64,000 bases of DNA from Tupaia tana (lineage: Eukaryota; Chordata; Mammalia; Scandentia; Tupaiidae). A program made the translations under genes and the position numbers. Location of the stretch: the NCBI GenBank assembly GCA_026018925.1, contig JAKSZU010000027.1, forward strand, positions 620,001 to 684,000, written 5' to 3'. Of this stretch, positions 34,815 to 47,026 are shown piece by piece. A model generated the notes under the pieces. The model did no database searches, had not been told where the DNA came from, and saw nothing but the letters and a program-made list of their open reading frames with translations. Positions within the stretch are counted from its first letter, which is position 1. Each line of letters begins with the position of its first letter.

Positions 34815-36055
34815 TTTAGCGAGAGTGTCAGGTTAGGGTTGGGGTTGAGCTTAAGGTGTCCGCCTAGGTTTAGGGTTAGGTGTATGGTTTGATTTAGGCT
34901 TCAGGTTAGGATAGTTTTGAACTTAGTTTGAGGGAGTAAGTTTAGGGCTACTGTTTGTTTTCGGGTAACTGTTACGGTTGGAGTTAGCGTCAGGTCCACG
35001 TTAGGGTTGGCGTTGAGCTAATGGTGTCCGCCTAGGGTTAGGGTTAGGTGTATGTTTTGATTTAGGCTTCAGGTTAGGTTAGGTTTGAACTTAGTTTGAG
35101 GGAGTAAGTTTAGGGCTACTGTTAGTTTTCGGGTAACTGTTATGGTTGGAGTTAGCGTCAGGGCCATTTTAGGGTTGGGGTTGAGCTTAAGGTGCCTGCC
35201 AAGGGTTAGGGTTAGGTCTCTTGTTTGAGTTAGGCTTCAGGTTAGGTTAGGTTTGAACTTAGTTTGAGGGAGTAAGTTTAGGGCTACTGTTAGTTTTCGG
35301 TTCAGTGTTACGGTTGGAGATAGCGTCAGGGTCAGGATAGGGTTGGGTTTGAGCTTCAGGTGTCCGCCTACGGTTAGGGTTAGGTCTATGGTTTGAGTTA
35401 GGCTTTATGTTAGGTTAGGTTTGAACTTAGTTTGAGGGAGTAAGTTTAGGGCTACTATTAGTTTTCGGTTCAGTGTTACGGTTGGAGATAGCGTCTGGGT
35501 CAGGTTAGGGTTGGGGTTGAGCTTCAGGTGTCCGCCTAGGGTTAGGGTTAGGTCTATGGTTTGAGATAGGCTTCAGATTAGGTTAGGTTTGAACATAGTT
35601 TGAGGGAGTAAGTTTAGGGCTACTGTTAGTTTTCGGTTCAGTGTTACGGTTGGATTTAGCGTGAGGGTCAGTTTAGGGTTGGGGTTGAGCTTAAGGTGTC
35701 CGCCTAGGGTTAGGGTTAGGTGTATGGTTTGATTTAGGCTTCAGGTTAGGTTAGGTTTGAACTTAGTTTGAGGGAGTAAGTTTAGGGCTACTGTTAGATT
35801 TCGGGTAACTGTTATGGTTGGAGTTAGCGTCAGGGCCATTTTAGGTTTGGGGTTGAGCTTAAGGTGTCCGCCAAGTTTTAGGGTTAGGTCTATGGTTTGA
35901 GTTAGGCTTCAGGTTAGGTTAGGTTTGAACTTAGTTTGAGGGAGTAAGTTTAGGGCTACTGTTAGTTTTCGGTTCAGTGTTACGGTTGGAGATAGCGTCA
36001 GGGTCAGCTTAGGGTAGGGCTTGAACTTCAGGTGTCCGCCTAGGGTTAGGGTTAG
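34815..36055 (+). repeat. Satellite monomers with partners near 57-58 kb
   Basis: These seven or so units pair with 57.0-58.1 kb, for example GAGGGTCAGTTTAGGG near 35,663 and 57,835 (offset 22,172 bp, 132 monomers minus 4). The subtype order is the recurrent one described for 20.85-21.8 kb. No other feature is present. Confidence 0.65.
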
Positions 36056-38667
36056 GTCTATGGTTTGAGTTAGGCTTCAGGTTAGGTTAGGTTTGAAATT
36101 AGTTTGAGGGAGTAAGTTTAGGGCTAATATTAGTTTTCTGTTCAGTGTTACGGTTGGAGTTAGCGTCAGGGTCAGGATAGGGTTGGGGTTGAGCTTAAGG
36201 TGTCCGCCTAGGATTAGAGTTAGGTGTATGGTTTGATTTAGGCTTCAGGTTAGGTTACGTTTGAACTTAGTTTGAGGGAGTAAGTTTAGGGCGACTGTTA
36301 GTTTTCGGGTAACTGTTATGGTTGGAGTTAGCGTCAGGGCCAGGTTAGGTTTGGGGTTGAGCTTAAGGTATCCGCCTAGGGTTAGGGTTAGGTCTATGGT
36401 TTGAGTTAGGCTTCAGGTTAGATTAGGTTTGAACTTAGTTTGAGGGAGTAAGTTTAGGGCTACTGTTAGTTTTCGGTTCAGTGTTCCGGTTGGAGATAGC
36501 GTCAGGGTCAGGTTAGTGTTGGGGTTGAGCTTCAGGTGTCCGCCTAGGGTTAGGGTTAGGTCTATGGTTTGAGTTAGGCTTCAGGTTAGGTTAGGTTTGA
36601 ACTTAGTTTGAGGGAGTAAGTTTAGGGCTACTGTTAGTTTTCGGTTAACTGTTACGGTTGGAGTAAGCGTCAGGGTCAGGTTAGGTTTGGGGTTGAGCTT
36701 AAGGTGTCCGCCTAGGGTTAGTGTTAGGTGTATGGTTTGATTTAGGCTTCAGGATAGGTTAGGTTTGAACTTAGTTTGAGGGAATAAGTTTAGGGATACT
36801 GTTAGTTTTCGTTTAACTGTTACGTCTGGAGCAAGCGTCAGGGTCAGGTTAGGTTGGGGGTTAAGCATAAGGTGTCCGCCTAGTTTTAGGGTTAGGTCTA
36901 TGGTTTCATTTAGGCTTCAGGTTAGGGTAGGATTGAACTTAGTTTGAGGGAGTAAGTTTAGGGCTACTGTTAGTTTTCGGTTCAGTGTTTCGGTTGGATT
37001 TATCCTCAGAGTCAGGTTAGTGTTGGGGTTAAGCTTAAGGTGTCCGCCTAGGGTTAGGGTTAGGTCTATTGTTTGAGTTAGGCTTCAGGTTAGGTTAGGT
37101 TTGAACTTAGTTTGAGGGAGTAAGTTTAGGGCTACTGTTAGTTTTCGGTTCAGTGTTACGGTTGGAGTTAGCGTGAGGGTCAGGTTAGGGATGGGGTTGG
37201 GCTTAAGGTGTCCGCCTAGGGTTAGGGTTAGGTGTATGGTTTGATTTAGGCTTCAGGTTAGGTTAGGTTTGAACTTAGTTTGAGGGAGTAAGTTTAGGGC
37301 TACTGTTAGTTTTCGGTTCAGTGTTACGGTTGGATTTAGCGTGAGGGTCAGGTTAGGGTAGGGGTTGAGCTTAAGGTGTCCGCCTAGGTTTAGTGTTAGG
37401 TGTATGGTTTGATTTAGGCTTCAGGTTAGGTTAGGTTTGAACTTAGTTTGAGGGAGTAAGTTTAGGGCTATTGTTTGTTTTCGGGTAACTGTTACGGTTG
37501 GAGTTAGCGTCAGGTCCAGGTTAGGGCTGGCGTTGAGCTAATGGTGTCCGCCTAGGGTTAGTGTTAGGTGTATGTTTTGATTTAGGCTTCAGGTTAGCTT
37601 AGGTTTGAAGTTAGTTTGAGGGAGTTAGTTTAGGGCTACTGTTAGTTTTCGGTTCAGTGTTACGGTTGGAGATATCGTCAGGGTCAGGTTAGGGTTGGGG
37701 TTGAGCTTCAGGTGTCCGCCTAGGGTTCGGGTTAGGTCTATGGTTTGAGTTAGGCTTCAGGTTAGGTTAGGTTTGAACATAGTTTGAGGGAGTAAGTTTA
37801 GGGCTACTGTTAGTTTTCGGTTCAGTGTTACGGTTGGATTTAGCGTGAGGGTCAGGTTAGGGTTGGGGTTGAGCTTAAGGTGTCCGCCTAGGGTTAGGGT
37901 TAGGTGTATGGTTTGATTTAGGCTTCAGGTTAGGTTAGGTTTGAACTTAGTTTGAGGGAGTAAGTTTAGGGCTACTGTTAGATTTCGGGTAACTGTTATG
38001 GTTGGAGTTAGCGTCAGGCCATTTTAGGGTTGGGGTTGAGCTTAAGGTGTCCGCCAAGTTTTAGGGTTAAGTCTATGGTTTGAGTTAGGCTTCAGGTTAG
38101 GTTAGGTTTGAACTTAGTTTGAGGGAGTAAGTTTAGGGCTAGTGTTAGTTTTCGGTTCAGTGTTATGGTTGGAGATAGCGTCAGGGTCAGGTTAGGGTTG
38201 GGCTTGAACTTCAGGTGTCCGCCTAGTGTTAGGGTTAGGTCTATGGTTTGAGTTAGGCTTCAGGTTAGGTTAGGTTTGAAATTCGTTTGAGGGAGTAAGT
38301 TTAGGGCTAATGTTAGTTTTCTGTTCAGTGTTACGGTTGGAGTTAGCGTCAGGGTCAGGATAGGGTTGGGGTTGAGCTTAAGGTGTCCGCCTAGGATTAG
38401 AGTTAGGTGTATGGTTTGATTTAGGCTTCAGGTTAGGTTAGGTTTGAACTTAGTTTGAGTGAGTATGTTTAGGGATACTGTTAGTTTTCGGGTAACTGTT
38501 ATGGTTGGAGTTAGCGTCAGGGCCATTTTAGGGTTGGGGTTGAGCTTAAGGTGTCCGCCAAGGGTTAGGGTTAGGTCTATGGTTTGAGTTAGGCTTCAGG
38601 TTAGGGTAGGTTTGAACTTAGTTTGAGGGAGTAAGTTTAGGGCTACTGTTAGTTTTCGGTTCAGTGT
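36056..38667 (+). repeat. Duplicated block VII, left copy
   Basis: This 2.6-kb block matches 40,591-43,202 at an offset of 4,535 bp (27 monomers minus 1). Pairings are AATATTAG (36,126 and 40,661), GGAATAAG (36,781 and 41,316), TTAGATTTCGGG (about 37,978 and 42,513) and GAGTATG (38,461 and 42,996). The inherited contraction GTCAGGCCATT occurs in both. I noted about ten substitutions. The block includes a full 672-bp cassette. It ends at GTGTTACGG here against GTGTTCCGG in the partner. Confidence 0.83.
36612..37283 (+). repeat. Four-monomer cassette, copy 4
   Basis: Same order and length. Unit 1 begins with the ordinary GGGAGTAAG, and unit 2 has GGGAATAAG, GTCTGGAGCAAGCG and CTAGTTTTAGGG. Unit 3 has GTGTTTCGG and TTTATCCTC. 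Unit 4 carries a private GGGATGGGG. Confidence 0.82.
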
Positions 38668-38857
38668 TACGGTTGGAGATAGCGTCAGGGTCAGGTTAGG
38701 GTTGGGGTTGAGCTTAAGGTGTCCGCCTAGGGTTAGGGTTAGGTCTATGGTTTCAGTTAGGCTTCAGGTTAGGTTAAGTTTGAACTTAGTTTGAGGGAGT
38801 AAGTTTAGGGTTACTGTTAGTTTTCGGTTCAGTGTTACGGTTGGAGTTAGCGTGAGG

Positions 38858-40632
38858 GTCAGGTTAGGGTTGGGGTTGAGCTTAAGGTGTCCGCCTAGGT
38901 TTAGGGTTAGGTGTATGGTTTGATTTAGGCTTCAGGTTAGGTTAGTTTTGAACTTTGTTTGAGGGAGTAAGTTTAGGGCTACTGTTTGTTTTCGGGTAAC
39001 TGTTACGGTTGGAGTTAGCGTCAGGTCCAGGTTAGGGTTGGCGTTGAGCTAATGGTGTCCGCCTAGGGTTAGGGTTAGGTGTATGTTTTGATTTAGGCTT
39101 CAGGTTAGGTTAGGTTTGAAGTTAGTTTGAGGGAGTTAGTTTAGGGCTACTGTTAGTTTTCGGTTCAGTGTTACAGTTGGAGATAGCGTCAGGGTCAGGT
39201 TAGGGTTGGGGTTGAGCTTTAGGTGTCCACCTAGGGTTAGGGTTAGGTCTATGGTTTGAGTTAGGCTTCAGGTTAGGTTAGGTTTGAACTTAGTTTGAGG
39301 GAGTAAGTTTAGGGCTACTGTTAGTTTTCGGGTTACTGTTATGGTTGGAGTTAGCGTCAGGGCCATTTTAGGGTTGGGGTTGAGCTTAAGGTGCCCGCCA
39401 AGGGTTAGGGTTAGGTCTCTTGTTTGAGTTAGGCTTCAGGTTAGGTTAGGTTTGAACTTAGTTTGAGGGAGTAAGTTTAGGGCTACTGTTAGTTTTCGGT
39501 TCAGTGTTACGGTTGGATATAGCGTCAGGGTCAGGTTAGGGTTGGGTTTGAGCTTCAGGTGTCCGCCTAGGGTTAGGGTTAGGTCTATGGTTTGAGTTAG
39601 GCTTTATGTTAGGTTAGGTTTGAACTTAGTTTGAGGGAGTAAGTTTAGGGCTACTATTAGTTTTCGGTTCAGTGTTACGGTTGGAGATAGCGTCTGGGTC
39701 AGGTTAGGGTTGGGGTTGAGCTTCAGGTGTCCGCCTAGGGTTAGGGTTAGGTCTATTGTTTGAGATAGGCTTCAGGTTAGGTTAGGTTTGAACATAGTTT
39801 GAGGGAGTAAGTTTAGGGCTACTGTTAGTTTTCGGTTCAGTGTTACGGTTGGATTTAATGTGAGGGTCAGGTTTGGGTTGGGGTTGAGCTTAAGGTGTCC
39901 GCCTAGGGTTAGGGTTAGGTGTATGGTTTGATTTAGGCTTCAGGTTAGGTTAGGTTTGAACTTAGTTTGAGGGAGTAAGTTTAGGGCTACTGTTAGATTT
40001 CGGGTAACTGTTATGGTTGGAGTTAGCGTCAGGGCCATTTTAGGTTTAGGGTTGAGCTTAAGGTGTCCGCCAAGTTTTAGGGTTAGGTCTATGGTTTGAG
40101 TTAGGCTTCAGGTTAGGTTAGGTTTGAACTTAGTTTGAGGGAGTAAGTTTAGGGCTACTGTAAGTTTTCGGTTCAGTGTTACGGTTGGAGATAGCGTCAG
40201 GGTCAGGTTAGGGTTGGGCTTGAACTTCAGGTGTCCGCCTAGGGTTAGGGTTAGGTCTATGGTTTGAGTTAGGCTTCAGGTTAGGTTAGGTTTGAAATTA
40301 GTTTGAGGGAGTAAGTTTCGGGCTAATGTTAGTTTTCTGTTCAGTGTTACGGTTGGAGTTAGCGTCAGGGTCAGGATAGGGTTGGGGTTGAGCTTAAGGT
40401 GTCCGCCTAGGATTAGAGTTAGGTGTATGGTTTGATTTAGGCTTCAGGTTAGGTTAGGTTTGAACTTAGTTTGAGGGAGTAAGTTTAGGGCGACTGTTAG
40501 TTTTCGGGTAACTGTTATGGTTGGAGTTAGCGTCAGGGCCAGGTTAGGGTTGGGGTTGAGCTTAAGGTATCTGCCTAGGGTTAGTTTTAGGTCTATGGTT
40601 TGAGTTAGGCTTCAGGTTAGGTTAGGTTTGAA
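38858..40632 (+). repeat. Duplicated block VIII, left copy
   Basis: This block matches 44,401-46,175 at an offset of 5,543 bp (33 monomers minus 1), and also the corresponding part of block VI near 24.58-26.36 kb. Markers are GAACTTTG (38,950 and 44,493), GGTTGGATAT (39,511 and 45,054) and GTATCTGCCTAGGG followed by TTAGTTTTAGG (about 40,567 and 46,110). The copies part after GTTTGAA at about 40,632. Confidence 0.8.
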
Positions 40633-43202
40633 ATTAGTTTGAGGGAGTAAGTTTAGGGCTAATATTAGTTTTCTGTTCAGTGTTACGGTTGGAGTTAGCG
40701 TCACGGTCAGGATAGGGTTGGGGTTGAGCTTAAGGTGTCCGCCTAGGATTAGAGTTAGGTGTATGGTTTGATTTAGGCTTCAGGTTAGGTTACGTTTGAA
40801 CTTAGTTTGAGGGAGTAAGTTTAGGGCGACTGTTAGTTTTCGGGTAACTGTTATGGTTGGAGTTAGCGTCAGGGCCAGGTTAGGTTTGGGGTTGAGCTTA
40901 AGGTATCCGCCTAGGGTTAGGGTTAGGTCTATGGTTTGAGTTAGGCTTCAGGTTAGGTTAGGTTTGAACTTAGTTTGAGGGAGTAAGTTTAGGGCTACTG
41001 TTAGTTTTCGGTTCAGTGTTCCGGTTGGAGATAGCGTCAGGGTCAGGTTAGTGTTGGGGTTGAGCTTCATGTGTCCGCCTAGGGTTAGGGTTAGGTCTAT
41101 GGTTTGAGTTAGGCTTCAGGTTAGGTTAGGTTTGAACTTAGTTTGAGGGAGTAAGTTTAGGGCTACTGTTAGTTTTCGGTTAACTGTTACGGTTGGAGTA
41201 AGCGTCAGGGTCAGGTTAGGTTTGGGGTTGAGCTTAAGGTGTCCGCCTAGGGTTAGTGTTAGGTGTATGGTTTGATTTAGGCTTCAGGATAGGTTAGGTT
41301 TGAACTTAGTTTGAGGGAATAAGTTTAGGGATACTGTTAGTTTTCGTTTAACTGTTACGTCTGGAGCAAGCGTCAGGGTCAGGTTAGGTTGGGGGTTAAG
41401 CATAAGGTGTCCGCCTAGTTTTAGGGTTAGGTCTATGGTTTCATTTAGGCTTCAGGTTAGGGTAGGATTGAACTTAGTTTGAGGGAGTAAGTTTAGGGCT
41501 ACTGTTAGTTTTCGGTTCAGTGTTTCGGTTGGATTTATCCTCAGAGTCAGGTTAGTGTTGGGGTTAAGCTTAAGGTGTCCGCCTAGGGTTAGGGTTAGGT
41601 CTATTGTTTGAGTTAGGCTTCAGGTTAGGTTAGGTTTGAACTTAGTTTGAGGGAGTAAGTTTAGGGCTACTGTTAGTTTTCGGTTCAGTGTTACGGTTGG
41701 AGTTAGCGTGAGGGTCAGGTTAGGGTTGGGGTTGGGCTTAAGGTGTCCGCCTAGGGTTAGGGTTAGGTGTATGGTTTGATTTAGGCTTCAGGTTAGGTTA
41801 GGTTTGAACTTAGTTTGAGGGAGTAAGTTTAGGGCTACTGTTAGTTTTCGGTTCAGTGTTACGGTTGGATTTAGCGTGAGGGTCAGGTTAGGGTAGGGGT
41901 TGAGCTTAAGGTGTCCGCCTAGGTTTAGTGTTAGGTGTATGGTTTGATTTAGGCTTCAGGTTAGGTTAGGTTTGAACTTAGTTTGAGGGAGTAAGTTTAG
42001 GGCTACTGTTTGTTTTCGGGTAACTGTTACGGTTGGAGTTAGCGTCAGGTCCAGGTTAGGGCTGGCGTTGAGCTAATGGTGTCCGCCTAGGGTTAGTGTT
42101 AGGTGTATGTTTTGATTTAGGCTTCAGGTTAGCTTAGGTTTGAAGTTAGTTTGAGGGAGTTAGTTTAGGGCTACTGTTAGTTTTCGGTTCAGTGTTACGG
42201 TTGGAGATATCGTCAGGGTCAGGTTAGGGTTGGGGTTGAGCTTCAGGTGTCCGCCTAGGGTTCGGGTTAGGTCTATGGTTTGAGTTAGGCTTCAGGTTAG
42301 GTTAGGTTTGAACATAGTTTGAGGGAGTAAGTTTAGGGCTACTGTTAGTTTTCGGTTCAGTGTTACGGTTGGATTTAGCGTGAGGGTCAGGTTAGGGTTG
42401 GGGTTGAGCTTAAGGTGTCCGCCTAGGGTTAGGGTTAGGTGTATGGTTTGATTTAGGCTTCAGGTTAGGTTAGGTTTGAACTTAGTTTGAGGGAGTAAGT
42501 TTAGGGCTACTGTTAGATTTCGGGTAACTGTTATGGTTGGAGTTAGCGTCAGGCCATTTTTGGGTTGGGGTTGAGCTTAAGGTGTCCGCCAAGTTTTAGG
42601 GTTAAGTCTATCGTTTGAGTTAGGCTTCAGGTTAGGTTAGGTTTGAACTTAGTTTGAGGGAGTAAGTTTAGGGCTAGTGTTAGTTTTCGGTTCAGTGTTA
42701 CGGTTGGAGATAGCGTCAGGGTCAGGTTAGGGTTGGGCTTGAACTTCAGGTGTCCGCCTAGGGTTAGGGTTAGGTCTATGGTTTGAGTTAGGCTTCAGGT
42801 TAGGTTAGGTTTGAAATTAGTTTGAGGGAGTAAGTTTAGGGCTAATGTTAGTTTTCTGTTCAGTGTTACGGTTGGAGTTAGCGTCAGGGTCAGGATAGGG
42901 TTGGGGTTGAGCTTAAGGTGTCCGCCTAGGATTAGAGTTAGGTGTATGGTTTGATTTAGGCTTCAGGTTAGGTTAGGTTTGAACTTAGTTTGAGTGAGTA
43001 TGTTTAGGGATACTGTTAGTTTTCGGGTAACTGTTATGGTTGGAGTTAGCGTCAGGGCCATTTTAGGGTTGGGGTTGAGCTTAAGGTGTCCGCCAAGGGT
43101 TAGGGTTAGGTCTATGGTTTGAGTTAGGCTTCAGGTTAGGGTAGGTTTGAACTTAGTTTGAGGGAGTAAGTTTAGGGCTACTGTTAGTTTTCGGTTCAGT
43201 GT
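40591..43202 (+). repeat. Duplicated block VII, right copy
   Basis: This is the partner of 36,056-38,667. Differences include CACGGTC for CAGGGTC near 40,703, TTCATGTG for TTCAGGTG near 41,067 and CTATCG for CTATGG near 42,607. The left edge at about 40,591-40,632 coincides with the right edge of block VIII, so two exchange endpoints meet in the same monomer. Confidence 0.83.
41147..41818 (+). repeat. Four-monomer cassette, copy 5
   Basis: Duplicate of copy 4 at a step of 4,535 bp. It shares GGGAATAAG, GTCTGGAGCAAGCG, CTAGTTTTAGGG and TTTATCCTC but has the usual GGGTTGGGG in unit 4. Confidence 0.82.
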
Positions 43203-44100
43203 TCCGGTTGGAGATAGCGTCAGGGTCAGGTTAGGGTTGGGGTTGAGCTTCAGGTGTCCGCCTAGGGTTAGGGTTAGGTCTATGGTTTGAGTTAGGCTTC
43301 AGCTTAGGTTAGGTTTCAAATTAGTTTGAGGGAGTAAGTTTAGGGCTACTGTTAGTTTTCGGTTCAGAGTTAGGGTTGGATTTAGCGTGAGGGTCAGGTT
43401 AGGGTTGGGGTTGAGCTTAAGGTGTCCGCCTAGGGTTAGGGTTAGGTGTATGGTTTGATTTAGGCTTCAAGTTAGGTTAGGTTTGAACTTAATTTGAGGG
43501 AGTAAGTTTAGGGCTACTGTTTGTTTTCGGGTAACTGTTACGGTTGGAGTTAGCGTCAGGTCCAGGTTAGGGTTGGCATTGAGCTAATGGTGTCCACCTA
43601 GGATTAGGGTTAGGTGTATGTTTTGATTTAGGCTTCCGGTTAGGTTAGGTTTGAAGTTAGTTTGAGGGAGTAAGTTTAGGGCTACTGTTAGTTTTCGGTT
43701 AACTGTTACAGTTGGAGTAAGCGTGAGGGTCAGGTTAGGGTACGGGTTGAGCTCAAGGTATCCGCCTAGGGTTAGGGTTAGGTGTATGATTTGATTAAGG
43801 CTTCAGTTTAGGTTAGGTTTGAACTTAGTTTGAGGGAGTTAGTTTAGGGCTACTGTTAGTTTTCGGGTAACTGTTTTGGTTGGAGTTAGCGTCAGGGCCA
43901 TTTTAGGGTTGGGGTTGAGCTTAAGGTGTCCGCCTAGTGTTATGGTTAGGTCTATGGTTTGAGTTAGGCTTCAGGTTAGGTTAGGTTTGAACTTAGTTTG
44001 AGGGAGTAAGTTTAGGGCTACTGTATGTTTTCGGGTAACTGTTACGGTTGGAGTTAGCGTCAGGTCCAGGTTAGGGTTGGCGTTGAGCTAATGGTGTCCG
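43203..44100 (+). repeat. Satellite monomers between blocks VII and VI
   Basis: About five units lie here, including one with TTCAGAGTTAGGG near 43,363, a GGCATTGAG unit with GTCCACC near 43,590 and a GTACGGG variant near 43,740. The CTGTATGTTTTCGGG unit near 44,021 is otherwise seen only near 23,361. Only satellite is visible. Confidence 0.65.
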
Positions 44101-44400
44101 CCTAGGGTTAGGGTTAGGTGTATGTTTTGATTTAGGCTTCAGGTTAGCTTAGGTTTGAAGTTAGTTTGAGGGAGTAAGTTTAGGCCTACTGTTTGTTTTC
44201 GGTTAACTGTTACAGTTGGAGTAAGCGTGAGGGTCAGGTTAGGGTAGGGGTTCAGCTCAAGGTGTCCGCCTATGGTTAGGGTTAGGTGTATGATTTGATT
44301 AAGGCTTCAGGTTAGGTTAGGTTTGAAGTTAGTTTGAGGGAGTAATTTTAGGGCTACTGTTAGTTTTCGGTTCAGTGTTACGGTTGGATTTAGCGAGAGT

Positions 44401-46175
44401 GTCAGGTTAGGGTTGGGGTTGAGCTTAAGGTGTCCGCCTAGGTTTAGGGTTAGGTGTATGGTTTGATTTAGGCTTCAGGTTAGGTTAGTTTTGAACTTTG
44501 TTTGAGGGAGTAAGTTTAGGGCTACTGTTTGTTTTCGGGTAACTGTTACGGTTGGAGTTAGCGTCAGGTCCAGGTTAGGGTTGGCGTTGAGCTAATGGTG
44601 TCCGCCTAGGGTTAGGGTTAGGTGTATGTTTTGATTTAGGCTTCAGGTTAGGTTAGGTTTGAAGTTAGTTTGAGGGAGTTAGTTTAGGGCTACTGTTAGT
44701 TTTCGGTTCAGTGTTACAGTTGGAGATAGCGTCAGGGTCAGGTTAGGGTTGGGGTTGAGCTTCAGGTGTCCGCCTAGGGTTAGGGTTAGGTCTATGGTTT
44801 GAGTTAGGCTTCAGGTTAGGTTAGGTTTGAACTTAGTTTGAGGGAGTAAGTTTAGGGCTACTGTTAGTTTTCGGGTTACTGTTATGGTTGGAGTTAGCGT
44901 CAGGGCCATTTTAGGGTTGGGGTTGAGCTTAAGGTGCCCGCCAAGGGTTAGGGTTAGGTCTCTTGTTTGAGTTAGGCTTCAGGTTAGGTTAGGTTTGAAC
45001 TTAGTTTGAGGGAGTAAGTTTAGGGCTACTGTTAGTTTTCGGTTCAGTGTTACGGTTGGATATAGCGTCAGGGTCAGGTTAGGGTTGGGTTTGAGCTTCA
45101 GGTGTCCGCCTAGGGTTAGGGTTAGGTCTATGGTTTGAGTTAGGCTTTATGTTAGGTTAGGTTTGAACTTAGTTTGAGGGAGTAAGTTTAGGGCTACTAT
45201 TAGTTTTCGGTTCAGTGTTACGGTTGGAGATAGCGTCTGGGTCAGGTTAGGGTTGGGGTTGAGCTTCAGGTGTCCGCCTAGGGTTAGGGTTAGGTCTATT
45301 GTTTGAGATAGGCTTCAGGTTAGGTTAGGTTTGAACATAGTTTGAGGGAGTAAGTTTAGGGCTACTGTTAGTTTTCGGTTCAGTGTTACGGTTGGATTTA
45401 ACGTGAGGGTCAGGTTTGGGTTGGGGTTGAGCTTAAGGTGTCCGCCTAGGGTTAGGGTTAGGTGTATGGTTTGATTTAGGCTTCAGGTTAGGTTAGGTTT
45501 GAACTTAGTTTGAGGGAGTAAGTTTAGGGCTACTGTTAGATTTCGGGTAACTGTTATGGTTGGAGTTAGCGTCAGGGCCATTTTAGGTTTAGGGTTGAGC
45601 TTAAGGTGTCCGCCAAGTTTTAGGGTTAGGTCTATGGTTTGAGTTAGGCTTCAGGTTAGGTTAGGTTTGAACTTAGTTTGAGGGAGTAAGTTTAGGGCTA
45701 CTGTAAGTTTTCGGTTCAGTGTTACGGTTGGAGATAGCGTCAGGGTCAGGTTAGGGTTGGGCTTGAACTTCAGGTGTCCGCCTAGGGTTAGGGTTAGGTC
45801 TATGGTTTGAGTTAGGCTTCAGGTTAGGTTAGGTTTGAAATTAGTTTGAGGGAGTAAGTTTCGGGCTAATGTTAGTTTTCTGTTCAGTGTTACGGTTGGA
45901 GTTAGCGTCAGGGTCAGGATAGGGTTGGGGTTGAGCTTAAGGTGTCCGCCTAGGATTAGAGTTAGGTGTATGGTTTGATTTAGGCTTCAGGTTAGGTTAG
46001 GTTTGAACTTAGTTTGAGGGAGTAAGTTTAGGGCGACTGTTAGTTTTCGGGTAACTGTTATGGTTGGAGTTAGCGTCAGGGCCAGGTTAGGGTTGGGGTT
46101 GAGCTTAAGGTATCTGCCTAGGGTTAGTTTTAGGTCTATGGTTTGAGTTAGGCTTCAGGTTAGGTTAGGTTTGAA
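44401..46175 (+). repeat. Duplicated block VIII, right copy
   Basis: This is the partner of 38,858-40,632 and is nested in block VI, right copy. The GGTTGGATAT variant is shared with the 39.5-kb copy but not with the 25.2-kb copy. On this one marker the 39- and 44-kb copies are closer relatives of each other than either is of 25 kb. Confidence 0.78.
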
Positions 46176-46354
46176 CTTAGTTTGAGGTAGTAAGTTTAGG
46201 GCTACTGTTAGTTTTCGGTTCAGTTTTCCGGTTGGAGATAGCGTCAGGGTCAGGTTAGGGTTGGGGTTAAGCTTTAAGGTGTCCGCCTAGGGTTAGGGTT
46301 AAGTCTATGGTTTGAGTTAGGCTTCAGGTTAGGTTAGGTTTGAACTTAGTTTGA

Positions 46355-47026
46355 GGGAGTCAGTTTAGGGCTACTGTTAGTTTTCGGTTAACTGTTACGG
46401 TTGGAGTAAGCGTCAGGGTCAGGTTAGGTTTGGGGTTGAGCTTAAGGTGTCCGCCTAGGGTTAGTGTTAGGTGTATGGTTTGATTTAGGCTTCAGGTTAG
46501 GTTAGGTTTGAACTAGGTTTGAGGGAGTAAGTTTAGGGCTACTGTTAGTTTTCGTTTAACTGTTACGTTTGGAGTAAGCGTCAGGGTCAGGTTACGTTGG
46601 GGGTTAAGCATAAGGTGTCCGCCTAGTGTTAGGGTTAGGTCTATGGTTTCATTTAGGCTTCAGGTTAGGGTATGATTGAACTTAGTTTGAGAGAGTAAGT
46701 TTAGGGCTACTGTTAGTTTTCGGTTCAGTGTTACGGTTGGATTTAGCCTCAGTGTCAGGTTAGTGTTGGGGTTAAGCTTAAGGTGTACGCCTAGGGTTAG
46801 GGTTAGGTCTATTGTCTGAGTTAGGCTTCAGGTTAGGTTAGGTTTGAACTTAGTTTGAGGGAGTAAGTTTAGGGCTACTGTTAGTTTTCGGTTCAGTGTT
46901 ACGGTTGGAGTTAGCGTGAGGGTCAGGTTAGGGTTGGGGTTGGGCTTAAGGTGTCCGCCTAGGGTTAGGGTTAGGTGTATGGTTTGATTTAGGCTTCAGG
47001 TTAGGTTAGGTTTGAACTTAGTTTGA
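46355..47026 (+). repeat. Four-monomer cassette, copy 6
   Basis: Sister of copy 3. Private changes are GAACTAGGTTTGAGG at the end of unit 1 (near 46,511), CTCAGTGTC in unit 3 and GTGTACGCC near 46,785. Confidence 0.82.
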